DNA of 64,000 bases from Stenotrophomonas maltophilia (GCF_004920835.1 NZ_QFHO01000007.1:96077-160076); one strand, 5' to 3'. Shown: positions 27,515 to 36,985, counted from the stretch's first letter. A program made the numbers and translations. Notes: a model not told the origin generated them from the sequence alone.

Positions 27515-29963
27515 GGCGGCGTTCCAGCTGGTGTGCGGCGCGCTGCACGCGGGTCCGCCAGTCTTCGTTGCTGAACTGCCCGCGCAGCCGCTCGGCCCAC
27601 AGCGGGAACCCCAAAGGCGTGAGTGATGAAGGGCGCTGCACCAAAAGGGACTTCGTGCCGATCCTCGCCAGTACCTGCTGCAGTCCGGGAAGGTCCAGGC
27701 TGTCGTGCAACACTTCGTGTTCGGCCAATGCCAGCAGCAGATGGTCGGGATCGTGCTCGCGCAGCACGTCGTACAGCAGGCCCGCCGAGGCCTGCAGCTG
27801 GCGCAGCGAACGCGGCATGCCGCCTGGCAGGCTCGGCACCAGCAGGCCGGCCACGCGCGCGATGCCGCGGAACTGCCGACGCGCCAGCTCACCGAGGTTC
27901 ACCGCTGCACGCAGGTCATCGAGCAGTTGATCGGTGGTGAACAGGGCCAGCCACTGCTGCGCGTCCAGATCGACCGCCTGTGCCGGTGCCAGCACCAGGC
28001 CGTGGTCGTTCACCGCATAGCCGATGCTGTTGCGCTGCCGGCGCGTGATGCGCAGTGCCAGCAGTGCGGCCAGTGCCTCGTGAACGTGACGGCCGGCAAA
28101 CGGAAACACGAACAGGAACTGGCCCTCGCGGCGCCGCACCTCCTCCACCAGCAGGCGGTCCTGCCCCGGAAGTGCGGACAGTTGCTCCTGCAGTGCCAGC
28201 AGCGGTGCCAGCCAGCGTGATTCGGCACTCGCGTCGGCCCCTGACAGGACCGCTTCCAGTTCGTGCCCGAGCGCCATCGACAACGGCAGTTGGCCACCCT
28301 GCCAGCGCGGCACAACGCCGTCGCCAGCTCCGCGCGCCAGCCGCACGAAGGCGGTCATGTCGCGCAGCTGCACCAGCTCAAGCAGGCGGCCCGCGAACTG
28401 GAAACGATCACCGCGGCGCAGACGGCTGGCGAACTGTTCCTCCACCGCGCCCAGGCCTCCGCCGCGCAGGAACTGCACGCGAACGCTGCCATCGCTGCTG
28501 ATGGTGCCGATTGACAACCGGTGGCGCAGCGCCTGGCGGCGATCATGCATTCGGTAGTGGCCATCGGCGTCCTGCACGACCTTGTGGAAATCGGGGTACT
28601 GGGCCAACGCCTGGCCGCCCTGCACGATGAATGTCAGCACCGCCTGCCACTGATCATCAGCAAGCGCGGCGAAGGCATGGGTGCGACGTACCTGCGCCAG
28701 CAACGCATCGCTGTCGAAGCCGCCGGCGAGCGCGCGGCTGACCGCATGCTGGGCCAGTACATCCAGCGACAGTGTCGGCGGTCGCCGTGCTTCGACCACG
28801 CCTTCACGCAACGCGCGGCGCACGGCTGCGTACTCGGCCAGTTCCAGCGCGTGGCTGGGAATGCACAGGACGGTGCCGCTGGCACCGGGACGATGGCGCG
28901 CGCGGCCTGCGCGTTGGCGCAGGCGTGCCACGCCCTTAGGGCTGCCGAGCTGCAGCACCTGTTCGACCTCTGGAAAATCCACGCCAAGGTCGAGGCTGGA
29001 CGTGGCGACCACGCAGCGCAATGCGCCGGCGCGCAGTCCTTCCTCGACCTGCTGGCGCAGCACCGGATCCAGCGAGCCGTGGTGCAGCGCCAACGTGTGT
29101 GGATCTTCCGGCCAGACCGCGGCCAACGCCTGGTGCCACAGTTCGGCCTGCGCGCGGGTGTTGGTGAATAACAGGCTGCTGCGCGCCTGCATCAGCGCGT
29201 CCAGCACACGCGGCAGCTGTGCAAGGCCAAGATGCCCGGCCCACGGAAAACGTTCTCCTGGTTCGGGCAGCAGGCTGCGTACCGTGATCGGGCGCGGGCG
29301 GACGCCTTGCACGATCGGTGCGTCCGGACGGTCGGGCAGCAGCACGTCGCGCGCCTGGGCAAGATTGCCCAGCGTGGCCGACAGCTCCCACAGCTGCAGC
29401 GCGGGGGCGGCGTCGCGCAGCACCGCCAGGTCCAACTGCAGCAGCACGCCGCGCTTGTTGCCCAGCAGTTCATGCCATTCGTCCACCACCACGCAGCGCA
29501 GCTGGCGCATGCGCGGCAGCGTATCCGGATAGCTCAGCAGCAGCGCCAATGATTCCGGCGTAGTCACCAGCACATCGACGCGACCCTCGCGTGCCTGTCG
29601 GCGTTCGCGGCTGCTGGCGTCGCCACTGCGCAGCCCGACGCGCCAGCCCAGTCCCAGTCCATCGACCACGGTCTGCAGTGCGTGGGCGGTATCGCTGGCC
29701 AATGCGCGCAAAGGCGTGACCCACAGCACCTGCAGCGGACGCACCGCACTGGCGCGGCGGGGAGCCGGCTGCGGATCGATCATCGCCTGCAGCAAGGGGC
29801 CGCCGAACATCGCCAGCGTCTTGCCGCTGCCGGTGGGTGTGTGCAGCAGGCCGGATTCTCCTGCCAGGTAATGCCGCCACATCGCGCGCTGGAACGGCAG
29901 TGAGCGCCAGCCTCGCGTCGCGAACCAGTCTTCCAGCCGGCGCAGCGCCTGGCTGCGGGTCAT
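27504..29963 (-). CDS. Ligase-associated Lhr-type DEXH helicase
   Basis: An 819-residue superfamily 2 helicase. Walker A TPTGSGKT is at residues 42-49, and motif II reads DEWH at 161-164. Motif VI is near QRAGRARHRPG. The winged-helix and Lhr-core domains follow in the C-terminal half. This is the Lhr-Core class, a 3'-to-5' translocase, in its ligase-associated branch. It overlaps the ligase stop by four bases upstream and the pdeM start downstream, so all four repair proteins should be made together. Confidence 0.93.
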   Translation of the reverse strand: MTRSQALRRLEDWFATRGWRSLPFQRAMWRHYLAGESGLLHTPTGSGKTLAMFGGPLLQAMIDPQPAPRRASAVRPLQVLWVTPLRALASDTAHALQTVVDGLGLGWRVGLRSGDASSRERRQAREGRVDVLVTTPESLALLLSYPDTLPRMRQLRCVVVDEWHELLGNKRGVLLQLDLAVLRDAAPALQLWELSATLGNLAQARDVLLPDRPDAPIVQGVRPRPITVRSLLPEPGERFPWAGHLGLAQLPRVLDALMQARSSLLFTNTRAQAELWHQALAAVWPEDPHTLALHHGSLDPVLRQQVEEGLRAGALRCVVATSSLDLGVDFPEVEQVLQLGSPKGVARLRQRAGRARHRPGASGTVLCIPSHALELAEYAAVRRALREGVVEARRPPTLSLDVLAQHAVSRALAGGFDSDALLAQVRRTHAFAALADDQWQAVLTFIVQGGQALAQYPDFHKVVQDADGHYRMHDRRQALRHRLSIGTISSDGSVRVQFLRGGGLGAVEEQFASRLRRGDRFQFAGRLLELVQLRDMTAFVRLARGAGDGVVPRWQGGQLPLSMALGHELEAVLSGADASAESRWLAPLLALQEQLSALPGQDRLLVEEVRRREGQFLFVFPFAGRHVHEALAALLALRITRRQRNSIGYAVNDHGLVLAPAQAVDLDAQQWLALFTTDQLLDDLRAAVNLGELARRQFRGIARVAGLLVPSLPGGMPRSLRQLQASAGLLYDVLREHDPDHLLLALAEHEVLHDSLDLPGLQQVLARIGTKSLLVQRPSSLTPLGFPLWAERLRGQFSNEDWRTRVQRAAHQLERRHGR

Positions 29964-31567
29964 CGCGCCAGCGCCTGCAGGCTGGCCAGCTGGTCGGCCT
30001 CACTGGCCGGTTTGTCGTGCCGCCAGCGCAGGATGCGCGGAAAACGCACGGCGATCCCGGACTTGTGCCGGCTGCTGCGGTTGACCGCTTCGAACCCGAG
30101 TTCGAATACCTGTTCGGCGCGCACGCTGCGCACAGGCCCGAAGCGCTCGCGCGTGTTGGCGCGGATCCAGCGATCGAGAGCCAGGATCTCCTTGTCGTCC
30201 AGACCCGAATAGGCCTTGGCTACCGGCACCAGCGTGTCGCCGTCCCATACCCCGAAGGTGTAGTCGGTGTACAGCGTGCTGCGCCGCCCGTGTCCAGCCT
30301 GCGCGTACAACAGCACGGCATCGATGGTGAGTGGATCGACTTTCCATTTCCACCAGTCGCCGCGTCGTCGTCCGGACTGGTAAGCCGATGCGCGCCGCTT
30401 CACCATCAATCCTTCGACACCACGCTCGCGTGCTGCTTCCCGCAGTGCTGCAGCCTGCGACCAGTCATCGGCGGGAACTTCGGGCGAGAGCTGGATACGC
30501 GTGTCGCCCAGTGCGCCGATGACTTCGGCGAGGCGCATGCGCCGTTGCTGCAACGGCAGTCCGCGCAGATCCGCGCCCTCCTGTTCAAGCAGGTCGTAGG
30601 CCAGCACCCGTACCGGTGTGTTGCGCAACGTCGCCGTACCGGGCTTGCGCCGTTGGATGCGGGTCTGCAGCGCGGTGAAGGCGCGCGGCAGGCCGGTGGC
30701 CTCATCCCAGGCCAGCAGCTCGCCGTCCAGTACGCAGCCATCGGGGAGGCTCATCGCCGCCTGTTCGATCTCGGGGAAGCGGCCGTCCAGGCGCTCCTCG
30801 CCGCGTGACCACAGTGCCACTTCGCCACGCCGGCGCAGCAGTTGCAGGCGGATGCCATCCCATTTCCATTCCAGCAGCCAGTCGTCGACGGGACCGAGGC
30901 GATCGCCGGGAGTGCCTTCCAGTGGCGAGGCGAGGAAGAACGGGTAGGGCTGTTGCCGGTCCAGTGGCAGCTCGTCCGGCGACAACAGCTGGCCCAGCAG
31001 CCCGGGTGAGGGCACCCAGGCGCCGAGCATGCGCTGGGCGATGCGCGCGATGTCCAGGCCGGACCATTCGGCCAGCGCCTGCTGCACCAGACGCTGCGAA
31101 ACACCCACGCGCAGGGCGCCGGTGAGCAGTTTGTTGAACACCAGGCGTTCGCGGCTGCACAGCTGCTGCCAGCCCGAGACCACCGCCTCGCGGCGTACCG
31201 GTTCGGGCTGGTTGGCCACCGCCAGGAGGTGCTGTTCGATCCATTCGGCCAATGGCCGGTCGAGCGAAGGCTGCGCTGGATCATCCAGCAGCAGGGTCAG
31301 TGTCTCGGCCAGGTCTCCGACCTGGGCATAGCTGTCTTCGACCAGCCACGGTGGCAGCGCCGATTCTTCGGCAATCCAGGCGCGCAGTTCGCCACTGGCG
31401 GCGATCTTGCGGCGTGCGCCGCCTACCTTGCCGCCGCTGAGCAGGTACAGCGCCCACGCCGCATCATGCGCACGTGCATGGCGGAAGTAGTCGACCAGCG
31501 CCGCACGCTTGTCCAGTGTCGCGGTGCTGCGGTCCAGGCGCTGGTAGAGCGCGGCGAAGGCCTTCAT
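29960..31567 (-). CDS. ATP-dependent DNA ligase (ligase-associated operon)
   Basis: A 535-residue ligase. The adenylated Lys235 is in LEWKWDGIRLQL, after a helical N-terminal domain of about 200 residues. Motifs LDGELLAWD (III/IIIa region) and EGLMVKRRASAY (IV/V region) follow, then an OB fold. The start at 31567 overlaps the exonuclease stop by four bases; the longer open frame upstream is a shadow. This accessory ligase class acts in repair beside the NAD-dependent LigA. It has no fused LigD-type polymerase or phosphoesterase domain. Confidence 0.94.
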   Translation of the reverse strand: MKAFAALYQRLDRSTATLDKRAALVDYFRHARAHDAAWALYLLSGGKVGGARRKIAASGELRAWIAEESALPPWLVEDSYAQVGDLAETLTLLLDDPAQPSLDRPLAEWIEQHLLAVANQPEPVRREAVVSGWQQLCSRERLVFNKLLTGALRVGVSQRLVQQALAEWSGLDIARIAQRMLGAWVPSPGLLGQLLSPDELPLDRQQPYPFFLASPLEGTPGDRLGPVDDWLLEWKWDGIRLQLLRRRGEVALWSRGEERLDGRFPEIEQAAMSLPDGCVLDGELLAWDEATGLPRAFTALQTRIQRRKPGTATLRNTPVRVLAYDLLEQEGADLRGLPLQQRRMRLAEVIGALGDTRIQLSPEVPADDWSQAAALREAARERGVEGLMVKRRASAYQSGRRRGDWWKWKVDPLTIDAVLLYAQAGHGRRSTLYTDYTFGVWDGDTLVPVAKAYSGLDDKEILALDRWIRANTRERFGPVRSVRAEQVFELGFEAVNRSSRHKSGIAVRFPRILRWRHDKPASEADQLASLQALAR

Positions 31568-32562
31568 TCCTCGCTCCCGAAATCGGTACGGAAGGCTTCG
31601 GCAGCCACGCCGCGCTCGCGCAGGTAGGGAATCAATGCGTCGGTATTGCCATGGGTGGCGATTACCCGCTGCGCGCCGGTCTGTTCGATGGTCTGCAGCA
31701 GTGCGGGCCAATCGGCGTGGTCGGAAATGACGAAACCGCGATCGACATTGCGGCGACGACGGTTGCCACGCAGTTGCATCCAGCCCGAGGCGAAACCCAG
31801 CTGGTGGCGGCCGAAGCGGCGCATCCATGGTGTGCCCGCGGCCGAGGGCGGGGCGAGGATCAACTGGCCCGCCGCGTCCGGCTGGCGGCCCTGTTCGGCC
31901 ACGGCGAGCGTCTCCAGCATCGGTACGCCGGCCTGCCGGTAGACCGCCACGCCATTGGCGATGGCGCCGTGCAGCCAAACCGGGCGATCATCCAGCGGCA
32001 GCAGTTCAGCCAGCACCCGCTGCGCCTTGCCGAGGGCATAGCAGAGCAGGATCGCGGCCTCGCCGCGCTGCTCGCATTCGCGGCGCCAGGCGACGATCTC
32101 TGCAGCGACTGCGGGGGTGTCCGGCCAGCGATAGATCGGCAAGGCAAAGGTGGCCTCGGTGATGAAGGTATCGCAGCGCACCACTTCGAACGGCGTGCAG
32201 GTGGGATCAGGCTGGCGCTTGTAATCGCCGGAGGCTACCCAGACCTGCTCGCCGTCATCGATGCGCACCTGCGACGAACCGAGTACATGGCCGGCCGGAT
32301 GCAGCGACACCTGCACCCGGCCGAGCTGGAAGGGCACACCTTCGGCATGCGCCTGCACCGGTACATCACCGAGCCGCCAGCGCAGGATCGGCAGGCTGCC
32401 TTTGCTGCAGTGGTATTCGCCCATGCCCGGGCGGGCGTGGTCGCCATGGCCATGGGTGATGACCGCGCGCGGCACCGGCCGCCAGGGATCGATATGGAAA
32501 TCACCCGCGGCGCAGTACAGCCCTTCCGGGCGCAGTACCACCAGATCGTCGTTGCCTGCCAT
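31564..32562 (-). CDS. Ligase-associated DNA exonuclease (metallo-beta-lactamase / beta-CASP fold)
   Basis: A 332-residue nuclease-like protein. The metal motif HGHGDH is at residues 37-42, followed by HPAGHVLGS and the C-terminal VISDHADW and ATHGN motifs of the beta-CASP fold, related to SNM1/Artemis and RNase J. It starts at 32562 (MAGNDDLVVLRPEG). As first gene of the ligase operon its promoter must lie in the 113 bases shared with the divergent aidB-like gene. Polarity of digestion is not known from sequence. Confidence 0.9.
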   Translation of the reverse strand: MAGNDDLVVLRPEGLYCAAGDFHIDPWRPVPRAVITHGHGDHARPGMGEYHCSKGSLPILRWRLGDVPVQAHAEGVPFQLGRVQVSLHPAGHVLGSSQVRIDDGEQVWVASGDYKRQPDPTCTPFEVVRCDTFITEATFALPIYRWPDTPAVAAEIVAWRRECEQRGEAAILLCYALGKAQRVLAELLPLDDRPVWLHGAIANGVAVYRQAGVPMLETLAVAEQGRQPDAAGQLILAPPSAAGTPWMRRFGRHQLGFASGWMQLRGNRRRRNVDRGFVISDHADWPALLQTIEQTGAQRVIATHGNTDALIPYLRERGVAAEAFRTDFGSEE

Positions 32563-32675
32563 GCGATCACTGTGGCGCGCGCTTCGTGCACGGGGTGAGA
32601 ATCGGCCTGAACGCGGGCTTGGCGGGCGATGCGGCACAATCGGGACGCACACTTCTTGCCGCCAGGATGGACCGG

Positions 32676-34313
32676 ATGAGTGGACCGAGCTTCAGCAGCA
32701 ATGCGCCCTTCGAAACCCATGTGGTGCTCAACCAGCCACCCCCGTTTGCCGGCCGCCAGCTGTGGACCGACGATGTGGCGTTGATGGAGGCGGTGCAACG
32801 CGAAGGCGCCGGCAGCTTCGCGCCGCGGTTGGCGGTGTACGGCGCGCTGGCCGGTGATGAGCTGTACCGGCTCGGCTTCGATGCCAACCGCGATCGCCCG
32901 CGCCTGCGCACGCACGATGCGCAGGGCCACCGCATCGATACGGTGGAGTTCCATCCGGCCTATCACCAGCTGATGGGTACGGCGAAGTCGCACGGCGTCG
33001 CTGGATTGTCCTGGCACGAGCCACAGCCCGGCGCACATGTCGCGCGGGCGGCGCTGAGCTACCTGCACCACCAGGCCGAGGCCGGCACCAGTTGCCCACT
33101 GACCATGACCCACGCAGCGGTGGCGGTGCTGCAGTCGCAGCCGCACCTGGCCGAGTGGGCGCGCAAGGCCGCCGCGCCGGTCTACGACCCGCGCGATGTA
33201 CCGGCAACGGACAAGGCCGGCATTACCCTCGGCATGGGCATGACCGAGAAGCAGGGCGGTTCGGATGTGCGTGCCAACAGCACGCGGGCCGAACCGATCG
33301 ATGGCGAGCGTTACCGGCTGGTTGGCCACAAGTGGTTCTTTTCGGCACCGATGTGCGATGGCTTCCTGGTGCTGGCACAAGCGTCGGGGGGATTGACCTG
33401 CCTGCTGATGCCGCGCCGGCTGGCCGATGGCGACCGCAATGCGTTCCGGTTGATGCGGCTGAAGGACAAGCTCGGTGACTGGGCCAACGCGTCCAGCGAG
33501 GTCGAGTTCTGCGGTGCGCAGGCATGGCGCGTGGGCGAGGAGGGGCGCGGCGTGGCCACCATCATCGGCATGGTGATGATGACCCGCCTGGACTGCATGC
33601 TGGGCGCGGCGGCGGAGATGCGCATGGCCTTGTCGCAGGCGCTGCACCATGCACGCCATCGGCGCACGTTCGGCAAGCTGCTGGTGGAGCACCCGCTGAT
33701 GGCCAACGTGCTGGCCGACCTGGCGCTGGAGTCGGAGGCGGCCACGGTGCTGTCGATGCGCATCGCGCGTGCAGTGGACCGTGCCGGTGTGGACGCCAAT
33801 GAGGCGGCGCTGGCGCGGGTGGGTACGGCGCTGGGCAAGTACTGGGTCTGCAAGCGTGCGGCGGGCTTCGTCAACGAGGCGCAGGAATGCCTGGGTGGCG
33901 CGGGCTATGTGGAAGAGTCGATGCTGCCGCGCTTGTACCGGCAGGCGCCGTTGAATTCGATCTGGGAGGGCAGCGGCAACATCCAGTGCCTGGACGTACT
34001 GCGCGCGTTGGCGCGTGAGCCGGAGGCGCTGGAGGCGCTGCGCACGGAACTGGCGTCGGTGGCCGACCGGGATGCGCGCTATGCAGCGGCATTGCAGCGC
34101 TGGGCAGCGGCGGCGCCGCCGGACGAGTCGCAGGCGCGGCTGTTCTGCGAGCGCACTGCGCTGCTGCTGCAGGCCGCGCTGCTGCTGCGTGCGCGCAGCC
34201 CGATGGCGGAGGCATTCGTACGCAGCCGGTTGGAAGGGGAGCACGGGCTGGCGTTCGGGACGCTGCCGATGGGGCTGGATCTGTCGGCGATGCTGGCGCG
34301 TGCGCTGCCGTAG
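32676..34313 (+). CDS. aidB: AidB-family acyl-CoA dehydrogenase
   Basis: A 545-residue flavoprotein (E. coli AidB 541). The start MSGPSFSSNAPFETH has AGGATGG upstream. The flavin/substrate block GMGMTEKQGGSDVRANST, the QECLGGAGYVEES motif, and the base-region YRQAPLNSIWEGSGNIQ are AidB-like. AidB binds DNA and protects against alkylation damage, and also has weak isovaleryl-CoA dehydrogenase activity. It is divergent from the DNA-repair ligase operon with only 113 bases between starts, suggesting shared regulation. Confidence 0.9.
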   Translation: MSGPSFSSNAPFETHVVLNQPPPFAGRQLWTDDVALMEAVQREGAGSFAPRLAVYGALAGDELYRLGFDANRDRPRLRTHDAQGHRIDTVEFHPAYHQLMGTAKSHGVAGLSWHEPQPGAHVARAALSYLHHQAEAGTSCPLTMTHAAVAVLQSQPHLAEWARKAAAPVYDPRDVPATDKAGITLGMGMTEKQGGSDVRANSTRAEPIDGERYRLVGHKWFFSAPMCDGFLVLAQASGGLTCLLMPRRLADGDRNAFRLMRLKDKLGDWANASSEVEFCGAQAWRVGEEGRGVATIIGMVMMTRLDCMLGAAAEMRMALSQALHHARHRRTFGKLLVEHPLMANVLADLALESEAATVLSMRIARAVDRAGVDANEAALARVGTALGKYWVCKRAAGFVNEAQECLGGAGYVEESMLPRLYRQAPLNSIWEGSGNIQCLDVLRALAREPEALEALRTELASVADRDARYAAALQRWAAAAPPDESQARLFCERTALLLQAALLLRARSPMAEAFVRSRLEGEHGLAFGTLPMGLDLSAMLARALP

Positions 34314-34366
34314 GAGGTGGCCAACGGCGGAGCCCCTCGTGGTGGGCGCTGATATCGGCGGTGGCC

Positions 34367-34462
34367 GCGCGAGTGGGTTGCGCAGGGGACGCCGTGAACC
34401 CGTCCTTGGGGGCTTGGCCGCGGCATCCATGCCGCGGACACCCCTGCGCAGCCCACCCGCGC
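34367..34462 (+). repeat. Cloverleaf-like repeat, copy R3
   Basis: 22-bp arms (34367-34388 and 34441-34462; 20 pairs) around a core with CGCCGTGAACCCGTCC and the hairpin CCGCGGCA-TCCA-TGCCGCGG. In R1 the same hairpin position reads GGCGCCA/TGGCGCC, so both strands of the stem have changed together. The left flank shares GCCCCTCGTGG with R1. The rest of 34314-34592 is SMAG and a terminator; no gene is seen. Confidence 0.8.
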
Positions 34463-34527
34463 GTCCTTGGGCGGTTTCCGTGCCGTCCACCACGGAATCA
34501 ACAGAAAGAGCGGAGAGCGAAAAGCAG

Positions 34528-34554
34528 AAAAGCCGCGGCAATGCCGCGGCTTTT
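34528..34554 (-). terminator. Intrinsic terminator after the Ala-rich lipoprotein
   Basis: Stem GCCGCGGC/GCCGCGGC with AAT loop flanked by AAAA and TTTT. On the minus strand the stem is followed by TTTTCTGCTTTT, 38 bases past the lipoprotein stop. Confidence 0.75.
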
Positions 34555-34557
34555 CCT

Positions 34558-34581
34558 GTAGCGCCGAGTCGATGCTCGGCT
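34558..34581 (+). repeat. SMAG (REP) element
   Basis: GTAGCGCCGAGTCGATGCTC followed by GGCT: GTAG head with stem AGCCGAGC-type arms, between the terminator and the lipoprotein stop. Confidence 0.65.
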
Positions 34582-34592
34582 GCCGGTAGGGC

Positions 34593-35003
34593 TTAGTGCT
34601 TGGCTTCTTCCTTGGCCGCGTTGGTCTTCGCGTCGTTGGCGACATCGCGGGCCTTGTCGGCAACCTTCTGCGCGGCGTTGGCGGTGGCGTCGCTGGCGTG
34701 TGCGGCGGCGTCGGTTGCAGCGTCCTTGGCCTTGTCGGCAGCGTTGGCGGTAGCGTCTGCTGCCTTGTCCAGCGCCTGCTGGGTATCGGCGGCGGCCTGC
34801 TCGGAGGCGGCGGCGGTCTTGTCGGCGGCTTCGCGGGTGGCAGCCGCAGCCTTGTCGACGGCGTCGCGGGCGGCAGCGCCAGCGCTGTCGGCGGCCTGCT
34901 GTGCGTCCTGCTTGGCCTGTTCGGCTTCCGGGCCCTTGCAGGCGGCCAGGGCCAGCAGCAGGGAGGCGGCCAGCAGGGTGGTGGTGATCGGACGAATCTT
35001 CAT
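34593..35003 (-). CDS. Alanine-rich lipoprotein with heptad/11-mer repeats (A)
   Basis: A 136-residue precursor starting at 35003 with GGAG seven bases upstream. The lipobox LAAC places lipidation at Cys22 (Lys at +2). The mature chain is a run of ADxAxxAA-type units (AADKAKDAATDAAA, AAQKVADKARDVANDA), predicted to be one long amphipathic helix like LEA or apolipoprotein-type proteins. No catalytic motif. A similar protein B lies immediately upstream on the same strand. Likely an outer-membrane or periplasmic stress or stabilising lipoprotein; function unknown. Confidence 0.78.
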   Translation of the reverse strand: MKIRPITTTLLAASLLLALAACKGPEAEQAKQDAQQAADSAGAAARDAVDKAAAATREAADKTAAASEQAAADTQQALDKAADATANAADKAKDAATDAAAHASDATANAAQKVADKARDVANDAKTNAAKEEAKH

Positions 35004-35100
35004 GGCGGTCTCCGGTACTGCAATGGATGGGGACGCCAGCCTATTCATGCCGTTGTGAAGACGGGGTCGCGATGCAGCGGCTCAGTCGCGCGCATTCGGG

Positions 35101-35136
35101 AAAAGAAAAAGCCGCTGGCGAACCAGCGGCTTTTCC
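35101..35136 (-). terminator. Intrinsic terminator between the two Ala-rich lipoprotein genes
   Basis: GCCGCTGG-TTCG-CCAGCGGC on the minus strand followed by TTTTTCTTTT, 25 bases past the stop of lipoprotein B. It separates the two genes into distinct transcripts. Confidence 0.82.
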
Positions 35137-35160
35137 AGAACAGCGTGAAGAAAGAAGTTA

Positions 35161-35502
35161 TTACTTCTTGGCTTCTTCAGCAGCGTCCTTGGCCTTCTCA
35201 GCGGTGCCTTCAGCAGCCTTGGCAGCGTCAGCAGCGGCGCCGGCAGCGGCGTCGGTGGCAGCAGCGCCAGCCTGGGCAGCAGCGTCAACCGAAGCGTCAG
35301 CAGCGGTGGCGGCGGTGTCAGCGGCCTGCTGGGCAGCGTCGGCGGTCTGGGCGCCAGCAGCGGCGGCCTGGTCGGCAGCAGCCTGGGCTTCGGTGGCGGC
35401 TTCGTTGGCCGAAGCAGCGGCGTCCTGGGCAGCTTCCTGCTTCGAGCAGGCGGCCAGGGCCAGAGCCAGGGACATCGCGACCAGCAGCTTGTTGATGCTC
35501 AT
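35161..35502 (-). CDS. Alanine-rich lipoprotein with heptad/11-mer repeats (B)
   Basis: A 113-residue precursor starting at 35502 (MSINKLLVAMSLALALAAC). Lipidation is at Cys19 (Ser at +2). The mature part is over half alanine (AAQDAAASANEAATEAQAAA, then EGTAEKAKDAAEEAKK at the end). It resembles lipoprotein A in signal, composition and helix pattern but not base by base, so they are an old tandem duplication. Nearly all codons are GC-rich GCC/GCA/GCG alanine codons. No known catalytic domain. Confidence 0.78.
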   Translation of the reverse strand: MSINKLLVAMSLALALAACSKQEAAQDAAASANEAATEAQAAADQAAAAGAQTADAAQQAADTAATAADASVDAAAQAGAAATDAAAGAAADAAKAAEGTAEKAKDAAEEAKK

Positions 35503-35626
35503 TGTGTAAATCCTCGTCGTTAGAATTAGGCAACGCGCATGCTGCGCGCCGACAACATGATGACAAGCCAAGATTGGGTGTCAAGCGATCCCGCATTCAT
35601 TTTTGCGAAATCATCGTTAAATCTTT

Positions 35627-36802
35627 TTAAATCAATTCGATGGCGATTGCGGTTGCTTCGCCGCCGCCGATGCACAGGGTGGCAATGCCGCGCTTGCCAC
35701 CGCGCGTGCGCAGGGCGTTGACCAGGGTCACCACCAGGCGTGCGCCGGAGGCACCGATGGGATGGCCCAAAGCGCAGGCACCGCCATTCACGTTGAGCTT
35801 GTCGTGCGGGATGCCCAGTTCGCGCATCGGCGCCATTGCGACCACGGCAAAAGCCTCGTTGATTTCGAACAGGTCGACCTGGTCCAGCGACCAGCCGGTC
35901 TTGTCCAGCAGCGTGTGCAGCGCGCCGATCGGGGCGGTGGTGAACCACTCCGGTTCCTGCGAATGGGTCGCGTGGCCGACGATGCGGGCCAGCGGCGTGA
36001 TGCCGCGCGCCGCGGCGTCTTCCTCAGTCAACAGGACCACTGCAGCAGCGCCATCGGAGATGCTGGAGGAGCTGGCGGCGGTCACGCTGCCGTCCTTCTT
36101 GAAGGCCGGACGCAGGGTCGGGATCTTGGCGATGTCCGAACGGCCCGGCTGCTCGTCGGTGGCGACCTCAACCTCGCCCTTGCGGGTGGCGACCTTCACC
36201 GCGACGATTTCATCGGCGAACGCACCGTTGGCCTGTGCGGCCTGCGCGCGCTTGACCGATTCGATGGCGTAGGCGTCCTGCTCTTCGCGGCTGAACTGGT
36301 ACTTGTCCACCGCACATTCGGCGAACTCACCCATCGCCTTGCCGTCGTATGCGTTGACCAGCCCATCGTGGGCCATGTGATCGACCGCCTGGAAGTTGCC
36401 GAAGCGGTTACCGGTGCGCGAGTTGGGCAGCATGTGCGGCGCGTTGGACATCGATTCCATGCCGCCGGCGACGACGATGCGGGCCGAACCGGCCTTGATC
36501 AGGTCATGGCCGAGCATGATGGTCTTCATGCCCGAGCCGCATACCTTGTTGAGGGTGGTGGCACCGACCGACAGCGGGATGCCGGCAGCGATCGCGGCCT
36601 GGCGGGCGGGCGCCTGGCCGAGGTTGGCCGGCAGCACGCAGCCCATCAGGACTTCAGAAACGTCGCTGGCCGGGACACCCGACTGCTCCAGGGCGGCGGC
36701 GATGGCGGCCGCGCCGAGGGTCGGGGTCGGCACACCGGTGAACTGGCCGAGGAAGGAGCCGATGGCGGTGCGCTTGGCGGCGGCGATGACGATGTTGGAC
36801 AT
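35627..36802 (-). CDS. Acetyl-CoA C-acetyltransferase (thiolase)
   Basis: A 391-residue thiolase with nucleophile Cys88 (NKVCGSGMKT), His347 (CALGHPIGASG) and the second catalytic Cys377 (ATLCIGGGEA). The length and the covering-loop region fit biosynthetic acetoacetyl-CoA thiolases (AtoB/PhaA type) that join two acetyl-CoA. No PHB or ketone-body genes are adjacent; it could equally serve isoleucine or fatty-acid degradation. Confidence 0.92.
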   Translation of the reverse strand: MSNIVIAAAKRTAIGSFLGQFTGVPTPTLGAAAIAAALEQSGVPASDVSEVLMGCVLPANLGQAPARQAAIAAGIPLSVGATTLNKVCGSGMKTIMLGHDLIKAGSARIVVAGGMESMSNAPHMLPNSRTGNRFGNFQAVDHMAHDGLVNAYDGKAMGEFAECAVDKYQFSREEQDAYAIESVKRAQAAQANGAFADEIVAVKVATRKGEVEVATDEQPGRSDIAKIPTLRPAFKKDGSVTAASSSSISDGAAAVVLLTEEDAAARGITPLARIVGHATHSQEPEWFTTAPIGALHTLLDKTGWSLDQVDLFEINEAFAVVAMAPMRELGIPHDKLNVNGGACALGHPIGASGARLVVTLVNALRTRGGKRGIATLCIGGGEATAIAIELI

Positions 36803-36985
36803 GGCAATCTCGTTGATGCGTAAGCAATGTTCGGAAAGGAGACCGGGGGCCGTTGGAAGCGTCCCGGTTTCCCGGCAGACTGCGTGGGGGTCGGCCCAAG
36901 TATAGAGGGTCGGGGAGGGCCGCCGCTGGGCGCCGCCGCATGCCTGCCAGGATCAAGGCAGGCCAACGTTCATGGGAAGGAATCG

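Noticed and set aside
34593..35502. Assembly duplication as explanation for the two Ala-rich lipoproteins
   Set aside because: Signals, lengths and nucleotide sequences differ throughout, so these are diverged paralogs.
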